Source: Epiperipatus broadwayi
Lineage: Eukaryota; Onychophora; Udeonychophora; Euonychophora; Peripatidae
Direction of reading: 5' to 3'
Assembly (NCBI GenBank): GCA_028023455.1
Contig: JAQFVV010006306.1
Location: 2,011,001-2,075,000, forward strand
DNA: 64,000 nucleotides
In this document: piece after piece, positions 1 through 11,900 of the stretch
How the letters are laid out: each line of letters starts with the position of its first letter
Numbering within the stretch: position 1 is the first letter of the stretch
Program-made: the position numbers and the translations under genes
The notes under the pieces: generated by a model
What the model saw: only the letters and a program-made list of their open reading frames with translations
Told to the model about the DNA's origin: nothing
Databases searched by the model: none

Positions 1-16
1 GGACTTTATGTTAATA

Positions 17-42
17 GAGGGGATTTGAACACAGACCTTCAA
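17..42 (-). repeat. SINE-E 3' end fragment
   Basis: On the minus strand this reads as the T-arm-like end (GTGTTCAAATCCCC) of the repeat here called SINE-E, seen more completely at 228-400, 42895-43040, 47027-47155 and 54664-54862. Only the end is recognisable; the DNA up to 228 is unassigned. Confidence 0.4.
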
Positions 43-227
43 GAGTGACTTAACATTAACTTGGGCATGACAATAATATTGGCATCAACAAGGGATTTGG
101 GTTTTCCATTATCAGAATTTCAATGGTGTGGGTAGCTGAAGAGTTTGGGGGGGTGGAGTAAATTGAAGCCTGTCCATTAAAGTTTGATTTGCTATCTTAA
201 TATAAATCGAACACTGATTATATATAA

Positions 228-400
228 GTGTGGGAGATGGTGATCTACACCAACTGATAATTGATGGTTTAGCACAATATATATATATTGGAGATCATTT
301 ATTTTTTTCACATGTGTGTGGTCATGTATATCAATTATATGAGATAGAATGGGTAGTTGAAAGGAGATTGAAGGACTGTGTTCAAACCCCCTATATTATA
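228..400 (+). mobile_element. SINE-E copy (tRNA-like B box)
   Basis: About 170 bp. It begins near GGGAGATGGTGATC, passes through GATGGTTTAGCAC, GGAGATCATTTATTTTTTTC and GTGTGTGGTCATG, and ends in GTGTTCAAACCCC. The last part resembles the pol III B box of tRNA genes, and the same order of landmarks recurs at 42895, 47155 (minus) and 54862. A 70-codon open frame across it has no recognisable protein and is taken as chance. No clear target duplication was identified. Confidence 0.5.
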
Positions 401-955
401 TTAAAATTTTTACTAAAATTACTAGAAGTTAAATATCTTTAAATTTTAAATGTGCTTACATTACAAACATAATTATTACTATGCAATAAATTGCCAAATT
501 GTCCAATTTACAAAGTCCACTGAAGTGTTTATTATTTCGGTACTTTGGTATCAGACCTTCTATGAAAATGACGACCTAAAATTTAATTTAAAAAAAAAAA
601 GACCCCCATAATGACCACATTTATTCTAAGCAAAATAATGACAATTAGGAAGATTTTGTAAGATTCAGATAAAAAATATTTTTTCCTTTATATGTTGTAA
701 ATGTGTTTAATTCAGTGTTTATTTACAAATTTGTTTCTGAGGTTGGGTTTTACATCATGACAGATCTAATACCAATGTATCATTATTTCTTATGCTATAT
801 ATCTTTCATAGCACTTAATTTTAATTTGATTTAGTTGGATAGAAGCATTACATTAGTAATTTTCAAGTGCAAGTAATTAATATACTATGGCTTTAGCTAA
901 TGGACTTTAAGGGTTCTTTTTGCAATTAGGGTAGATGAATCCTCAATTTAAACAT
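401..955. other. AT-rich DNA, nothing identified
   Basis: Long A and T runs, no open frame of note and no recognisable repeat. Confidence 0.5.
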
Positions 956-969
956 GATGAGAAATAGTT

Positions 970-1067
970 TTTTTTTTTCATATGTCAAATGCATTGACTG
1001 GGAAGTGAACCCGGGCCAGCTGCTTGGAAGGCAGCTATACTAACCACTAGGCCACCAATGCATGGAC
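970..1067 (-). mobile_element. tRNA-Gly-like short SINE with target duplication
   Basis: Positions 990-1061 on the minus strand fold as a 72-nt tRNA. The 7-bp acceptor stem is GCATTGG with TCAATGC, the anticodon loop is CTTCCAA (anticodon UCC, glycine) on a perfect GCTGC/GCAGC stem, and the T arm is CCGGG-TTCACTT-CCCAG. A short tail (TTTGACATATG) and an A-run follow. The unit is flanked by a 14-bp imperfect direct repeat (956-969 and 1068-1081, one difference), which marks retroposition. The B box (GGTTCACTTCC) departs from the consensus. It is therefore better called a tRNA-derived SINE or retroposed tRNA than a working tRNA gene, although the cloverleaf is nearly intact. The copy at 42701-42806 shares the TGACAyATG tail. 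Confidence 0.75.
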
Positions 1068-1081
1068 GATGAAAAATAGTT

Positions 1082-2089
1082 ATCCTTGCAGATCTCAGCA
1101 AGTAGTTCAAGTCTTTTAATTCCTTTATCCTACCATGACTTCAGATTAATGACTCATTCAAAAGATAGAATGACTTAACTTAGAGCCCAATCACTTTACA
1201 TTAAATGAAAGAAGGTGTTTCAAGAAAAACATAAATTTCCCCAAAAACACTAATATGCAACAAAAAGTGTTTTTCTTGAAATATTTTTTTATATAATTAT
1301 ATTGTTCTTTCACACTCATTAATTAGTCCATTCAGTTATCTGTTATTTCTTAAAGACAAGTCATTTACACACTTATGTATATTACTATGGTGTAATTTTT
1401 ACAACACCACTTTCAAGAAAGGTAGGGAATGGTTTCTATCCTCTTTTAATACCTTGCTGTTATATCCACTTTTAACACCTTGTGGAAAGATGTAATTATA
1501 AACAATGACCGAAGACGTAATTACCCTCACCACAAGATATTAAAAACTGGTAGAAACATGTTCCTATCTTGTTTGAGAGTGGTGGTGTGAAAATTACACT
1601 ATAGAAATATTATTAAGTGGATAATCTCTAGTCTAATGAATGACTAATAAAAATTATTAAGTCATTTACACATTCTTTTATTTTAATTAAACTAAGAGAT
1701 TATCAAAAAATGTACACTTAAAGAAATAGTTGACTACATTATTTAAAGAAAATATTTAATACTAAGTTTAAATGTAAGCAAATTTAAAAACCTTATAAAT
1801 ATTTTTTTATTTATTTACTTTTTACATTTTAAATCTATTTACACTCACACATAACATAAATCTTATTACATGTATATATAATTAATATTTAAAAAATGTG
1901 AATAAGTTATATTTTAATTACAGATTAAACTTTGACTGGATAGCATTAAAAATAGAAAAGATTAAAAGTGATTAGAAAAAAAATACATTTCAGATATTAA
2001 GAGTAGTTGAAAATTTGGATTTATATTTTGTTAGGGCAACTAATACAATTATTTTTTCGTTTTTATTTAATTTGATTGAAAAAAGAAAT
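1082..2089. other. AT-rich DNA, nothing identified
   Basis: No gene or clear mobile element. A loose inverted relationship exists between about 1390-1450 and 1540-1605 (ATGGTGTAATTTTnACA with a near-complement TGTGAAAATTACAC), suggesting an old foldback of roughly 215 bp. Confidence 0.4.
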
Positions 2090-2310
2090 TTGCTGATGAC
2101 CGAAAGGAGACTTACTCCTCTTTGATTCCTTAAAACAACTAAGCAGAGTAATTTCATAATGTCCACTCCATACATTATTATTGTTGCAGTTGTTATGGTT
2201 ATTCATATAATAAATGAACATGGATAAATCAATCATCAACACTCATCAGACAACATGATGAGTTTATTGGCTTTTTATCTCCAAATTTAAGATCAAGAAA
2301 CACCATAGTC
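2090..2310 (-). repeat. Repeat G, copy 1
   Basis: The reverse complement matches 30070-30315 along about 220 bp. Shared landmarks are TTTCTTGATCTTAAA, AAAAAGCCAATAAA, TCCATGTTCAT and TATGGAGTGGACATTA. No structure identifies the family, and the frames are interrupted, so I do not call a protein. It is a dispersed repeat with two copies in the window. Confidence 0.5.
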
Positions 2311-2377
2311 ATTTATGTCAATTTCGTGATGATTAATTTTCTTCCTTTTCTTATGTATTGATTTCTGTATTTACATA

Positions 2378-3130
2378 TCATACCATTTTCAACTTCCTTA
2401 TACACTTAGACAATACTATTTTTTATATCAAAACTTTATTCTTACAGTTTCAACTGTCCTGCAGTCATCATCAAAGCTACAATATCCAAATATATAGTCA
2501 TACAATTAATATATTTTATACACACACATCCTAACCTGACCATTATAAATAATCATTTCCATTTTATTATTTTACTCTTAATTAATTTTATTTCACATTT
2601 ATTTATATTATTTTATTTTTAATTTATTTATTTTAATTTTTTAAAAGATAATTATTTCCATTTTATTATTTTACTCTTAATTTTATTTCACATTTATTTA
2701 TATTATTTTATTTTTAATTTATTTATTTTAATTTTTAAAAAGTTTAACTCTTAATTAATTTTATTTTACATTTATTTATATTATAAACTTTTTAAAAATT
2801 ATAATAAATAAAATAATATAAATAAATGTGAAATAAAATTAATTTTATATTATAAACTTTTTAAAAATTATAATAAAATAATATAAATAAATGTGAAATA
2901 AAATTAATTAAGAGTAAAATAATAAAATAGAAATGATTATTTATAATGGTCAGGTTAAGATGTATGTTTGATTATGTATATAAATGTCCTGTATAAAATA
3001 TATTAATATGATTACATATTTGGATATTGTAGCTCTGATGATGACTGCAGGACAGTTGAAACTGTATGAATAAAATTTTGATATAAAAAATAGTATTGTT
3101 GAAGTGTATAAGGAAGTTGGAAGTGGTATG
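2378..3130. repeat. Foldback F, copy 1 (about 750-bp palindrome)
   Basis: The left end (2378-2405) is the near-exact reverse complement of the right end (3104-3130). Pairing continues through a GTCCTGCAGTCATCATC block (2456 region, complement near 3040) and AT-rich arms to a centre near 2760. Each arm contains a hammerhead-like core, CTGATGA-hairpin-GAAAC, in the right arm at about 3032-3063 (TTGATGA in the left arm). The left arm has an internal tandem duplication of about 100 bp (from 2545 and from 2649). The same core recurs in the foldback at 50876-51145. No coding capacity; a non-autonomous transposable element is likely. Confidence 0.7.
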
Positions 3131-5413
3131 ATGAAGAGAGAACAAATGAATATGTGAATATATAGGTTGTAACAGTACAGAGAAACAGGGGTGAACCTGG
3201 GGTGATGTCACTCAATCATCATCAACCCCAAGTCAATGAACTAATTTAAATTTAAATATTAAATATAAAAAATTGATGATGAATATAAAAAGCATGATGA
3301 ACACAGAAATAACTATAATTAAGTAAGTATAAGTTCATCAGTATTATACAAAAATAATAATCATTCATCATCATGAATAATCAATAATAAAAATAAATCA
3401 ACAGTCAATCTTGTAACTGGGTTTGAAATGGGTCTACTATAGACCATGCTAATTATTTAGCCCTTGCCAGCTTGATTATTTAAACATTAATTTGGATGCA
3501 CAAACTTAAGTGCTAATCCATCAGAATATATGACAATAAAAACAATAATGCTCGGATATTAAATCATGTTGATCAGCATCAATGCCCTGGCCATTTAGTA
3601 CCATTAATGAACTGGCCAACTATAAACTTAATTTCAAAATAAATAATTAAAATGAAATGTGGTGCATGGACTTTAAAAAATATCCTCTTTGCACCAACCA
3701 GGATCATCATCTTCTGAATGTCCATAAACACTAAATATAAATGCCTTTTATTTAACAGACCATTATTCACAAATCCAGGTAAGAGAACATAAGCTCTGTA
3801 ATTGTTACTGTGATAAAGAAATATAATACAAACATAATTATAAACTATTTATGATTGAGCAAATTCACTAAAATAACTTTAACAATGAAATATAAATTTG
3901 TTAATGACAAAATTAAGATATGTAGAATATGGTTATACATATAAATTAAGTCTTCTGATTTTGATTAATATTAAAAGGAAATCCACTATTACATTGTAAT
4001 TTACATATATGTTCCAATAGGTTTACATAAAACACCTATATATATATATATATCAGCACACAGACATGCCTGTATAATACAAAATGAACATATTGGATTG
4101 TCATATAAAATGATCTATCAAATTTTAATGATACATAAATAATGATTGTTTTCACATATATATGTGGATTCCCATGGAAATGTGTTCACACACTGATGTT
4201 TATATCATATTTTAATTTGTCAAAATAATAAACTTATTAAAAATATATTTTTCATAATTAATTCCATGTTGAAAATATACATAAAATTCATGTGTATATA
4301 AAAAATAATATAAATCAAAGTTATCAATTCATTATTTTTAATGGTAAAATGTTTTACTTTTAAAAAAAATTATATTTATTTGACAGTCCTTCATAAAAGT
4401 TTTCTTTTTTAACAGGTTACTCCTAAATAATTGTAAACATTTTTAAAAATACTCCAGCAGGTTTTCTTGTTTTCCAATCTAGAAAGATTTTTAAAGTTTA
4501 TTTTTTTTAAAGAAAAGCATACTGGAAATGCATTTTACTTTTTGTTAAATAGTTATTTACTTTTAAAAAAGAATGTAATTTAAAAATTACAACTATCATT
4601 TTCACTAAAGAAATTATTTAAAATAACTCACTAGCTGTACTTTACATATACAATGCAGTACCTTTATCTATGCTTCTCTGCATATGGATAAAATAGAATA
4701 CATAAATTAATTCTTCAGCAAGCTGATTGACTTTCCTGGTAAGCTGACTTATTGTTATCTTCAAGAAAGATTAATTTGTTAACTGTTGATCTGCCATGAG
4801 CTCCCTTCAGTATCTATACCATCTAATACACATATATAAATGCTATGAAGCACAAAAACTGCACCTTGCTTCCATGTGAATTCAAACTATCATTGTGAAC
4901 TAGTAGCAGATGGACTTGTATTGTCTTGATTTCAGTTATGTCTTCATAATCATCATGCTATCACAATCTATAAAACTGTAAAAACTTAAAAACTTTTCCC
5001 AACCTTTTATAGTCAGTGTGGAATTTAAAAAACACTGTAATTAAAAGCAAGTTTTTTTTATCTTGAGTGAAAAAAGTTAATGGCTTTTTTCAGTTCACCT
5101 TAATCCTTTCAAAAACAATTTTGTAGGATCAAAATATGTTATACAAGCTTTAATTTTTTTAAAAAAATCTAATCACAATAGATTATGGAATTTTATAATT
5201 ACCACATAAAAACATGCTTGTTTTAATTTCAAAATCAGAATTAATAAAATATTAATTACACTTTTCTAAATGTTTAATTTATAATATTTTTGTTTTAATT
5301 CAACATTATTTAATTCTTATTCCAGAGTAATATAGAAAATGTCTACAAAATTTTTTTGTCTGTTTATTTCTATTTTTCCTTTCAACTTTATATATATATA
5401 TATATATATATAT
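3131..5413. other. AT-rich DNA, nothing identified
   Basis: No gene or assignable element. It contains short (TA)n tracts near 4037-4052 and at 5388-5413. The second abuts the LTR retrotransposon and supplied its insertion target. Confidence 0.5.
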
Positions 5414-8400
5414 TATAACCAAACATCTGCTAGCCTGCCACGTTGCGGGCCAAAAGTTATAACCATAACACTCGACGATGACCACCTAATGATATGATGA
5501 TGGCCACCACGTTTGCATCGCCAAAACTGTAAGCAAACAAAAGATCTCCAGCCAATGGCCATCTAAGACCCTTTAAAGTGGGGCAGCCAATAGCTGTAAC
5601 CATAAAGTGCGTGGTCTCAACTACGTCACCTAAGTGTATTATTATAAAACATATTAAACAAATTATAAGTGCAGTTTTATCACTCTTAAATCTCAATTTG
5701 CGATTTTATGGTATGCGACCCTATAGCCGACCATGTACAAGATAGTGTACTTTGTGGAATTGTATAAAATTATGAAACTAATACAGATGCTAGTCTAGGT
5801 AAAGCTTTGCAATTAAAAAATGAATACTTGGGTTCTTTTATAATTTAGTATATCATTGAGACTCTTATTGTTTTGACGAATGTCAATTTAAAATTGTTAA
5901 GTAAAGATATTTGATCGTGAAATTATTTGATAAATCTGTTTATAAGCTTAATAATTAATCTGTATTTTATACTAGAATCAACCACGCAAAGCCACAATGA
6001 TGGAAAAAGGTAAATGGGATTTTATTGTACCTTACCAATCATATACAACCAAAGACAAAAAGCATCTTAATGTTTTCTCAAAAAATATTTATAAACTCTT
6101 TCTATCATGTAGACAATAATATGTACTTAAATGTATGCTATTCACTGTATGCTATATCCAAAGTTTAGGATTTCTAATGTTATTGAATGACACATAGCAA
6201 CGGCACAGTAAGTTTAACTATAAATCAATCTTTATTTACAAACTTTTTGAACAATAAATAGTTTATTTCAATATTTAAATAAAACATAACCAAACAAATA
6301 AAATAAATAAATGATATTTCAATAGACTTTCTTCAGTACATTTTGTAGGTATAGTTTTAACAAAACCTAATCATACCTTATTTCAATCTACTATAATGAA
6401 CATTGAGACAATTATTAAATTCAGCATTAACCTCTGAAACAATAAACATCATTTCCAGATTCAATATATCCCTTCCATAAACTTATAATCATATAATAAA
6501 TAATATGATGTATGTATGATTTCACTATCATGTAATAATTAATTAAAATGAAAATGTAAACTTACACTCCGGTAGATAATAATCAACTAACAGTTAATTA
6601 TTATGAAGTACTTGAATAGAATGTCCTGTTACCATTTGTTAATCTAAACAATAAAATTATGCTTACCAAATGAAGAAGATGATTTAGCAGATTAACTAAA
6701 TACTTTGCCCAACTTATATCTGTGAAGCAAACATATTCCTGTGGATGTATTCATCTACACATAGGAATAAAATAATACTAAACGTTTTGCGTATTTAAAC
6801 ATTATCATAAAGTCACACGTATAATCACAAAATTCCGCGGATTAACCACCAGCGCAGGAATATGTGTAAAATACAACATGGCAATTAAATAATCTGCGGA
6901 TTAACCACCAGCACAGATTAAAGCCCTTTAATATTCTAAAAACAAACATTATAATTTACTTCACAGTAAAGTGCAAAAATCATCATCCTCAATTCATCTG
7001 ACCATTCAGAATACGCTGACACTTTAGCAAATGTGGGTTCTTGCTTAGTAAAATATTACAATAATCAGGACAGCTAATGTACTACTTATCTTGCTTAAAA
7101 TAAACCTGTGTAATATAATGTAAATAATATTGGAGTGGGAATATAAATCTGGAAAGACTCACAATATCTCACAAAGATTAATACGTCTCATGAATTCATT
7201 ATATCTTGTTTAAGCTTTTTCCGCGAGCGCTATTCTTTGAATAAATATGTTATTCAACCTTTATTAATGTGAATCTAACAAATATAAATTATGAACTTCA
7301 TATGCGAGTTCATATAACGATAAAATTTAAATAAATGTATAATTTATTAATTATATAACATTTAACGGTGTGTGTGTGTGATAAAATCAAATCTAAAGCA
7401 TTATAGTTCAGCACGTGAATTTTAAAAGATGTATATCACTAATTGGATTGTATAGTATTTTATAATTCCTGATGGGATCCGTTGAATCCATGTACAATGT
7501 GTAGAATAATTATTATATAAGGTAATAGCTATAGCTGTAGTTATATTCCATCCATGCAATTATATCCATTTGGTTAGTTATTAAAACAATATTAGATTAA
7601 CGATTTGCGTGGCTCTCCAAACACGAAACAATTCCAAACAGAATACGTAGAATTTAAATGAAAATGTTTTTCATAAAGTTATTAATCACTACATCCTGAT
7701 CAAAAGTGTTTCAAGTTTATCCTATCCATGCAAGTATTTATTTATCCATTGCGTTAATCCAGGAATAACTACTTACAGCAACTAATTTATACATTTTTAA
7801 ACAGACGATAATATTATAAAATAGCTCTAATTAATTTTTTGAAGAATAATTTTGATCCAATTGTTGAACAAATTAACTAGCAAATATTAATGGCACTATA
7901 AAGTTAATTATCAATCAATATTATATTTTATTAGAATTAAACATGGAAATATTAACTATTTTGATAGCTTTAGCATTTTATTTTAACTTAAACTTTTTTT
8001 TCTTTTTAAAAAACAAATTTTCATTTTCATCAAACTTTTATGATTAAAACATTGATCTAAATTTTCCAAATTATAGATTAATAAACATTTTGAAACATAC
8101 CAATTTCTTGCAGGTAATTCTTTCAAACTTAAACTGGGAAGCTCCGACATTTCAACAAATGTAATATTGGAAATACTATCGGTGATTTGATTCTTGGCCG
8201 TCCGACTTGAAAAGATTTATAAATCTAGTGATCCATATTAATTAGATACCACTAAATTATTCTATGTTTATAACAAATTTTGTGGTCATTTAGTTACTTA
8301 TTAACGGTTTCAAATTGAGCTCAGCAAATTGACAACATTTGCCTTTACCATTTTGTTCTTTCTCTCTCAAAGACAAAACTAACAGACGATATTCTCCTAG

Positions 8401-8781
8401 AAATTCGCGCTCTTTTCTTTTATTACATTGAGACGCCTACGCAATTATTGTATTTATTTAATAATTTATTTTAATTGAACAAATGGTTTTATTTTAATTC
8501 AATAGAAATAATAATTTAAGATTACTTTAAATAAATAAAACAAAATATTATTTTTAATAATATTTTACCAAATTTTAATATGTTGTAAAAAATTTTAAAA
8601 AGTTAAACATTCCGATATGAGTTAGCATATGGAATGAAGCAAATTGAAAATTATTAAAATAATTTCAGAAAGTAATCTTTTCAAATGCGAATCAAGCCAA
8701 CCAAATCACCAACAGAAGAAAGAGAAATTTTTATATAAGTTACATCAATGAATATATTTTCTACTAAAATATATGGTTACA
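5414..8781 (-). repeat. 3' LTR of the Gypsy element
   Basis: 3,368 bp, matching 14758-18126 almost base for base. I noticed roughly a dozen differences, mostly single bases and run-length changes. LTRs this long are unusual for Ty3/Gypsy. The sense strand starts TGTAACC at 8781 and ends GGTTATA at 5414. The LTR contains a pair of hairpins with an identical loop (6832-6861 and 6891-6919) and a GT microsatellite near 7370. Confidence 0.93.
6832..6919 (-). promoter_or_regulatory. Twin hairpins with identical loops in the 3' LTR
   Basis: Hairpin 1 spans 6832-6861 (ATTCC-GCG arm pairing with CGC-A-GGAAT). Hairpin 2 spans 6891-6919 (AATCTG pairing with CAGATT). The stems differ in sequence, but each encloses the same GGATTAACCACCAG loop block. 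Changed stems with preserved pairing suggest an RNA or single-strand structure held by selection; its role is unknown. An identical pair lies in the other LTR at 16177-16264. Confidence 0.6.
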
Positions 8782-8810
8782 GTTTACACCCCCCTACGGA
8801 AAAAATTTAT
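8782..8810 (-). other. Candidate polypurine tract
   Basis: On the sense strand, CCGTAGGGGGG followed by TGTAAAC lies directly upstream of the 3' LTR start (TGTAACC at 8781). The six-G run is the only purine-rich tract next to the LTR, so it is the likely primer for plus-strand DNA synthesis. Seven bases separate it from the LTR boundary I chose, which leaves either the boundary or the assignment slightly uncertain. Confidence 0.5.
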
Positions 8811-8938
8811 CTTTCTTTAAAGTTCCCTTTTCTTAGATTCTACCAAGGTACATCACAGATTATTTTTTTTTTTTATTATCCTATCTTTAATTTATCATCA
8901 ATTTTAATATGATATAACATTTTACAATATAAATCCCC

Positions 8939-11900
8939 CTAATTTATTGAAGGTACAGGTTTTAAACTACGTGCATTGTAGGTGCCTCGGATTCCTTCAG
9001 GGGTTGAGAGCATAAATGCGTTCTCTCCCACCTGGCTTTCAATCATGAAAGGTCCATTATACAAGCTTAAGAATTTTCTGAATTCGTTTTTCTTTAAGTT
9101 GCTAACATGAGGAGTACGGACAAATACAAAATCTCCGACCTTAAAAGGGTGTGGTTTACCTTTATCCTGTTTAGAGCGCTTTTGGCCCATTTTTCTTAAA
9201 TTCTGTCTGGCTTTTTCTAGATCAAGATTACTATCTATTTCTTCTAGAATGATGGGTAAAGGAGTTTTAATTAGTAATGGCTCTTGTATTCCAAATTGAA
9301 GCCTAATAGGAGCAAATTTTGTGGATTCATTCATGGTAATGTTTATGTAATTTATAACTTCAGGCAACTTATTTACCCACAACCGGTGATTATCCTTCAC
9401 ATAAACGCGAAATAGCCTGCTCAATTCCCGCATCACCCTTTCACACGGATTGGATTGCGGATTCCTTATAGAACTCATTATATGTCGGATATTCTGTCTT
9501 CTAATCCATTTTCTCCATGTGCTGGAAATAAAAGCAGTAGCATGATCCGTAAGAATAGACATAGGTTTTCCCACCAAAGGAAATTGACTATTGCTAAGAC
9601 TTTTAATGACATTTTTGGCATCGGTCTTAGGTACAGGATATGCACATACATATTTGGTAAATAAATCATAAGTAACTAGGATGAATTTTTGTTTATTAAA
9701 GGGTGGAAGAGGTCCATAGAAGTCTAATGATAATATCTCATTAGGTCCTTCTGGAAGAATAGGTTGAAGTATCCCAGCATGTGATTTTCCAGAATGTTTT
9801 GACTTCTGACAAATCTCACAGTGTCTTAATTGACTTACAATTGATGTATACATGTTTGACCAATAAAAATACTTTTTCAATATGTGCTCTAATTTTGGTG
9901 AGCCATAATGGCCATATTTGCAATGAACATAAGAGATTAGCCGATTAGTCATAGACCTAGGGATCACTACCTTCCACGAGCTATCCTTGTTAGGTATGGT
10001 CTGATACATCAACATGCCTTGATATAATTTGTATCTACTTTTAATTCGGTTAATGTTCCTATTCTGTCCTATGGGTACAGTAGGATCAGATAGCAATTTA
10101 ATTATTCTTCCAAATTTCACATCTTGAGACTGTTCTACTGCAAGGTTCTTATAATCACCTTCAATAGTTTCATCTGTAACTAACTCAATATTTGTAATTA
10201 CAATATTGTGATGGTTGGGATGAAAAGACAATGTATCTACAGGGTTCCGGCTCAAAGCATCTGCTATGACATTTTTACCTCCCTCATAATACTGAATTTT
10301 GTATTGAAATTGTTGGAGATAAAGACTCCATCTTACCAACCTTTCGTTGTTTAAATAACTTTTATTAAGGAACTCTAAGCTCCTATGATCACTTAAAACT
10401 ACAACCTCTGATCCCAGCAAAAACTGACGAAGTTTCTGGAAGGCCCAGACCACAGCTAAGGCTTCCTTTTCGGTAACAGAATAATTTAGTTCAGGCCCCT
10501 TTAGACGCCTGCTCAAAAAATACAAAATTTGAGGTTTCTGAAAATCATCCAATTGGTATAAAACTACTCCTAATCCAAAATTACTGCTGTCAGTCTGTAA
10601 GTAAAATATCTTACCAAAATCTGGATAAGCCAAAATGACCTTTTTTAGGAATGTAGCTTTTATCTTATTAAATTCCAATGTATGCTCATTGTTCCACTTC
10701 CATTTTACATTTCCTTTTAGTAATAATGACAGTGACATGGTATCATTATAAAAATCTTGGTAAAATTTGTGATAATAGTTACACAAGCCTAGGAATGATT
10801 TAAGCTGTTTCTTGGTTTTAGGGATAGGAAAATTTTGAATGGCTGTCACTTTATCCGGATGGGGTTTAATTCCCTGATCACTGACCAGATGCCCCAGAAA
10901 AGTGATCTCAGTGGCTACCAATGTACATTTTTCCAAATTAATTTTTATGTTATTAGTGTGACATTCAAAGAAGAATAAACCCAAATCATCTAAATGTTCA
11001 TAGATGTCTGCAGACGCAATAACGATATCGTCCACATACATAATTATTTTATTCTTTAACTGAGTGGAAAAAATTCTATCTAAACACCTAATAAGTCCTG
11101 CTCCACTGTTAATCAAGCCGAAAGGCATCCTTTCAAAAACATAGGATTGGCCTTCAAACCGGAAAGCAGTGTACTTTTGGTCATCAGTATGCAATGGAAT
11201 TTGCCAGTAACTGGCCGTCAAGTCGAAAGTTGAAAAAATATATTTGCCCTTGAATTTGATCAAAAGTTCATGAATAGGTGGTGGTACGTCACGTTCTGGA
11301 ATGGTTAATTGGTTAAGTGCACGTGCGTCTAGGCACACCCGAACTGATCCATTTCTTTTTCTTACAATCACAAGGGGATTGACATAGGCTGAAGGACTTT
11401 TCTTGACAATATGCCATTCAATCATTTTATTGATTTGCTGCTGTACTTCTGCCTGGTATTGGTATGGAATGGGGTATGATCGCTGCTGGAATGGTGCTTC
11501 ATCCTTGAGTTTGATTCGATGGACGTATCCTCCAATAATACCTGGTATCTTTGAAAATATATCCTTGTACTGGATCATCAATTGATGTAATTGTTCTTTA
11601 TAATCAATATCCAAAATGTTAGAATCATCTAATTTAATTTTTATGTTCAATTCAACTGAGGTATCGTGTATGACCATTAACTGATTCAATTGAACATCTA
11701 TATTATCATAAAATTGACAAGAATCATTATTAAAGGCAAAAAGTTTGTTTTTGAAATCAATATTGCATTTATTTAAACTCATGAAGTCAGAACCAATGAT
11801 AACTTCATGAATAAGATCGGGCATTATTAGGAAAACATGTCCGAATTCAGATTCACCAATTTTTACATTAAGCCAGGTTTGCTTATTCATAAGTTTTGCT

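Noticed and set aside
990-1061. Functional tRNA-Gly(UCC) gene
   Set aside because: Target duplication, A-run tail and an off-consensus B box fit a retroposed SINE better.
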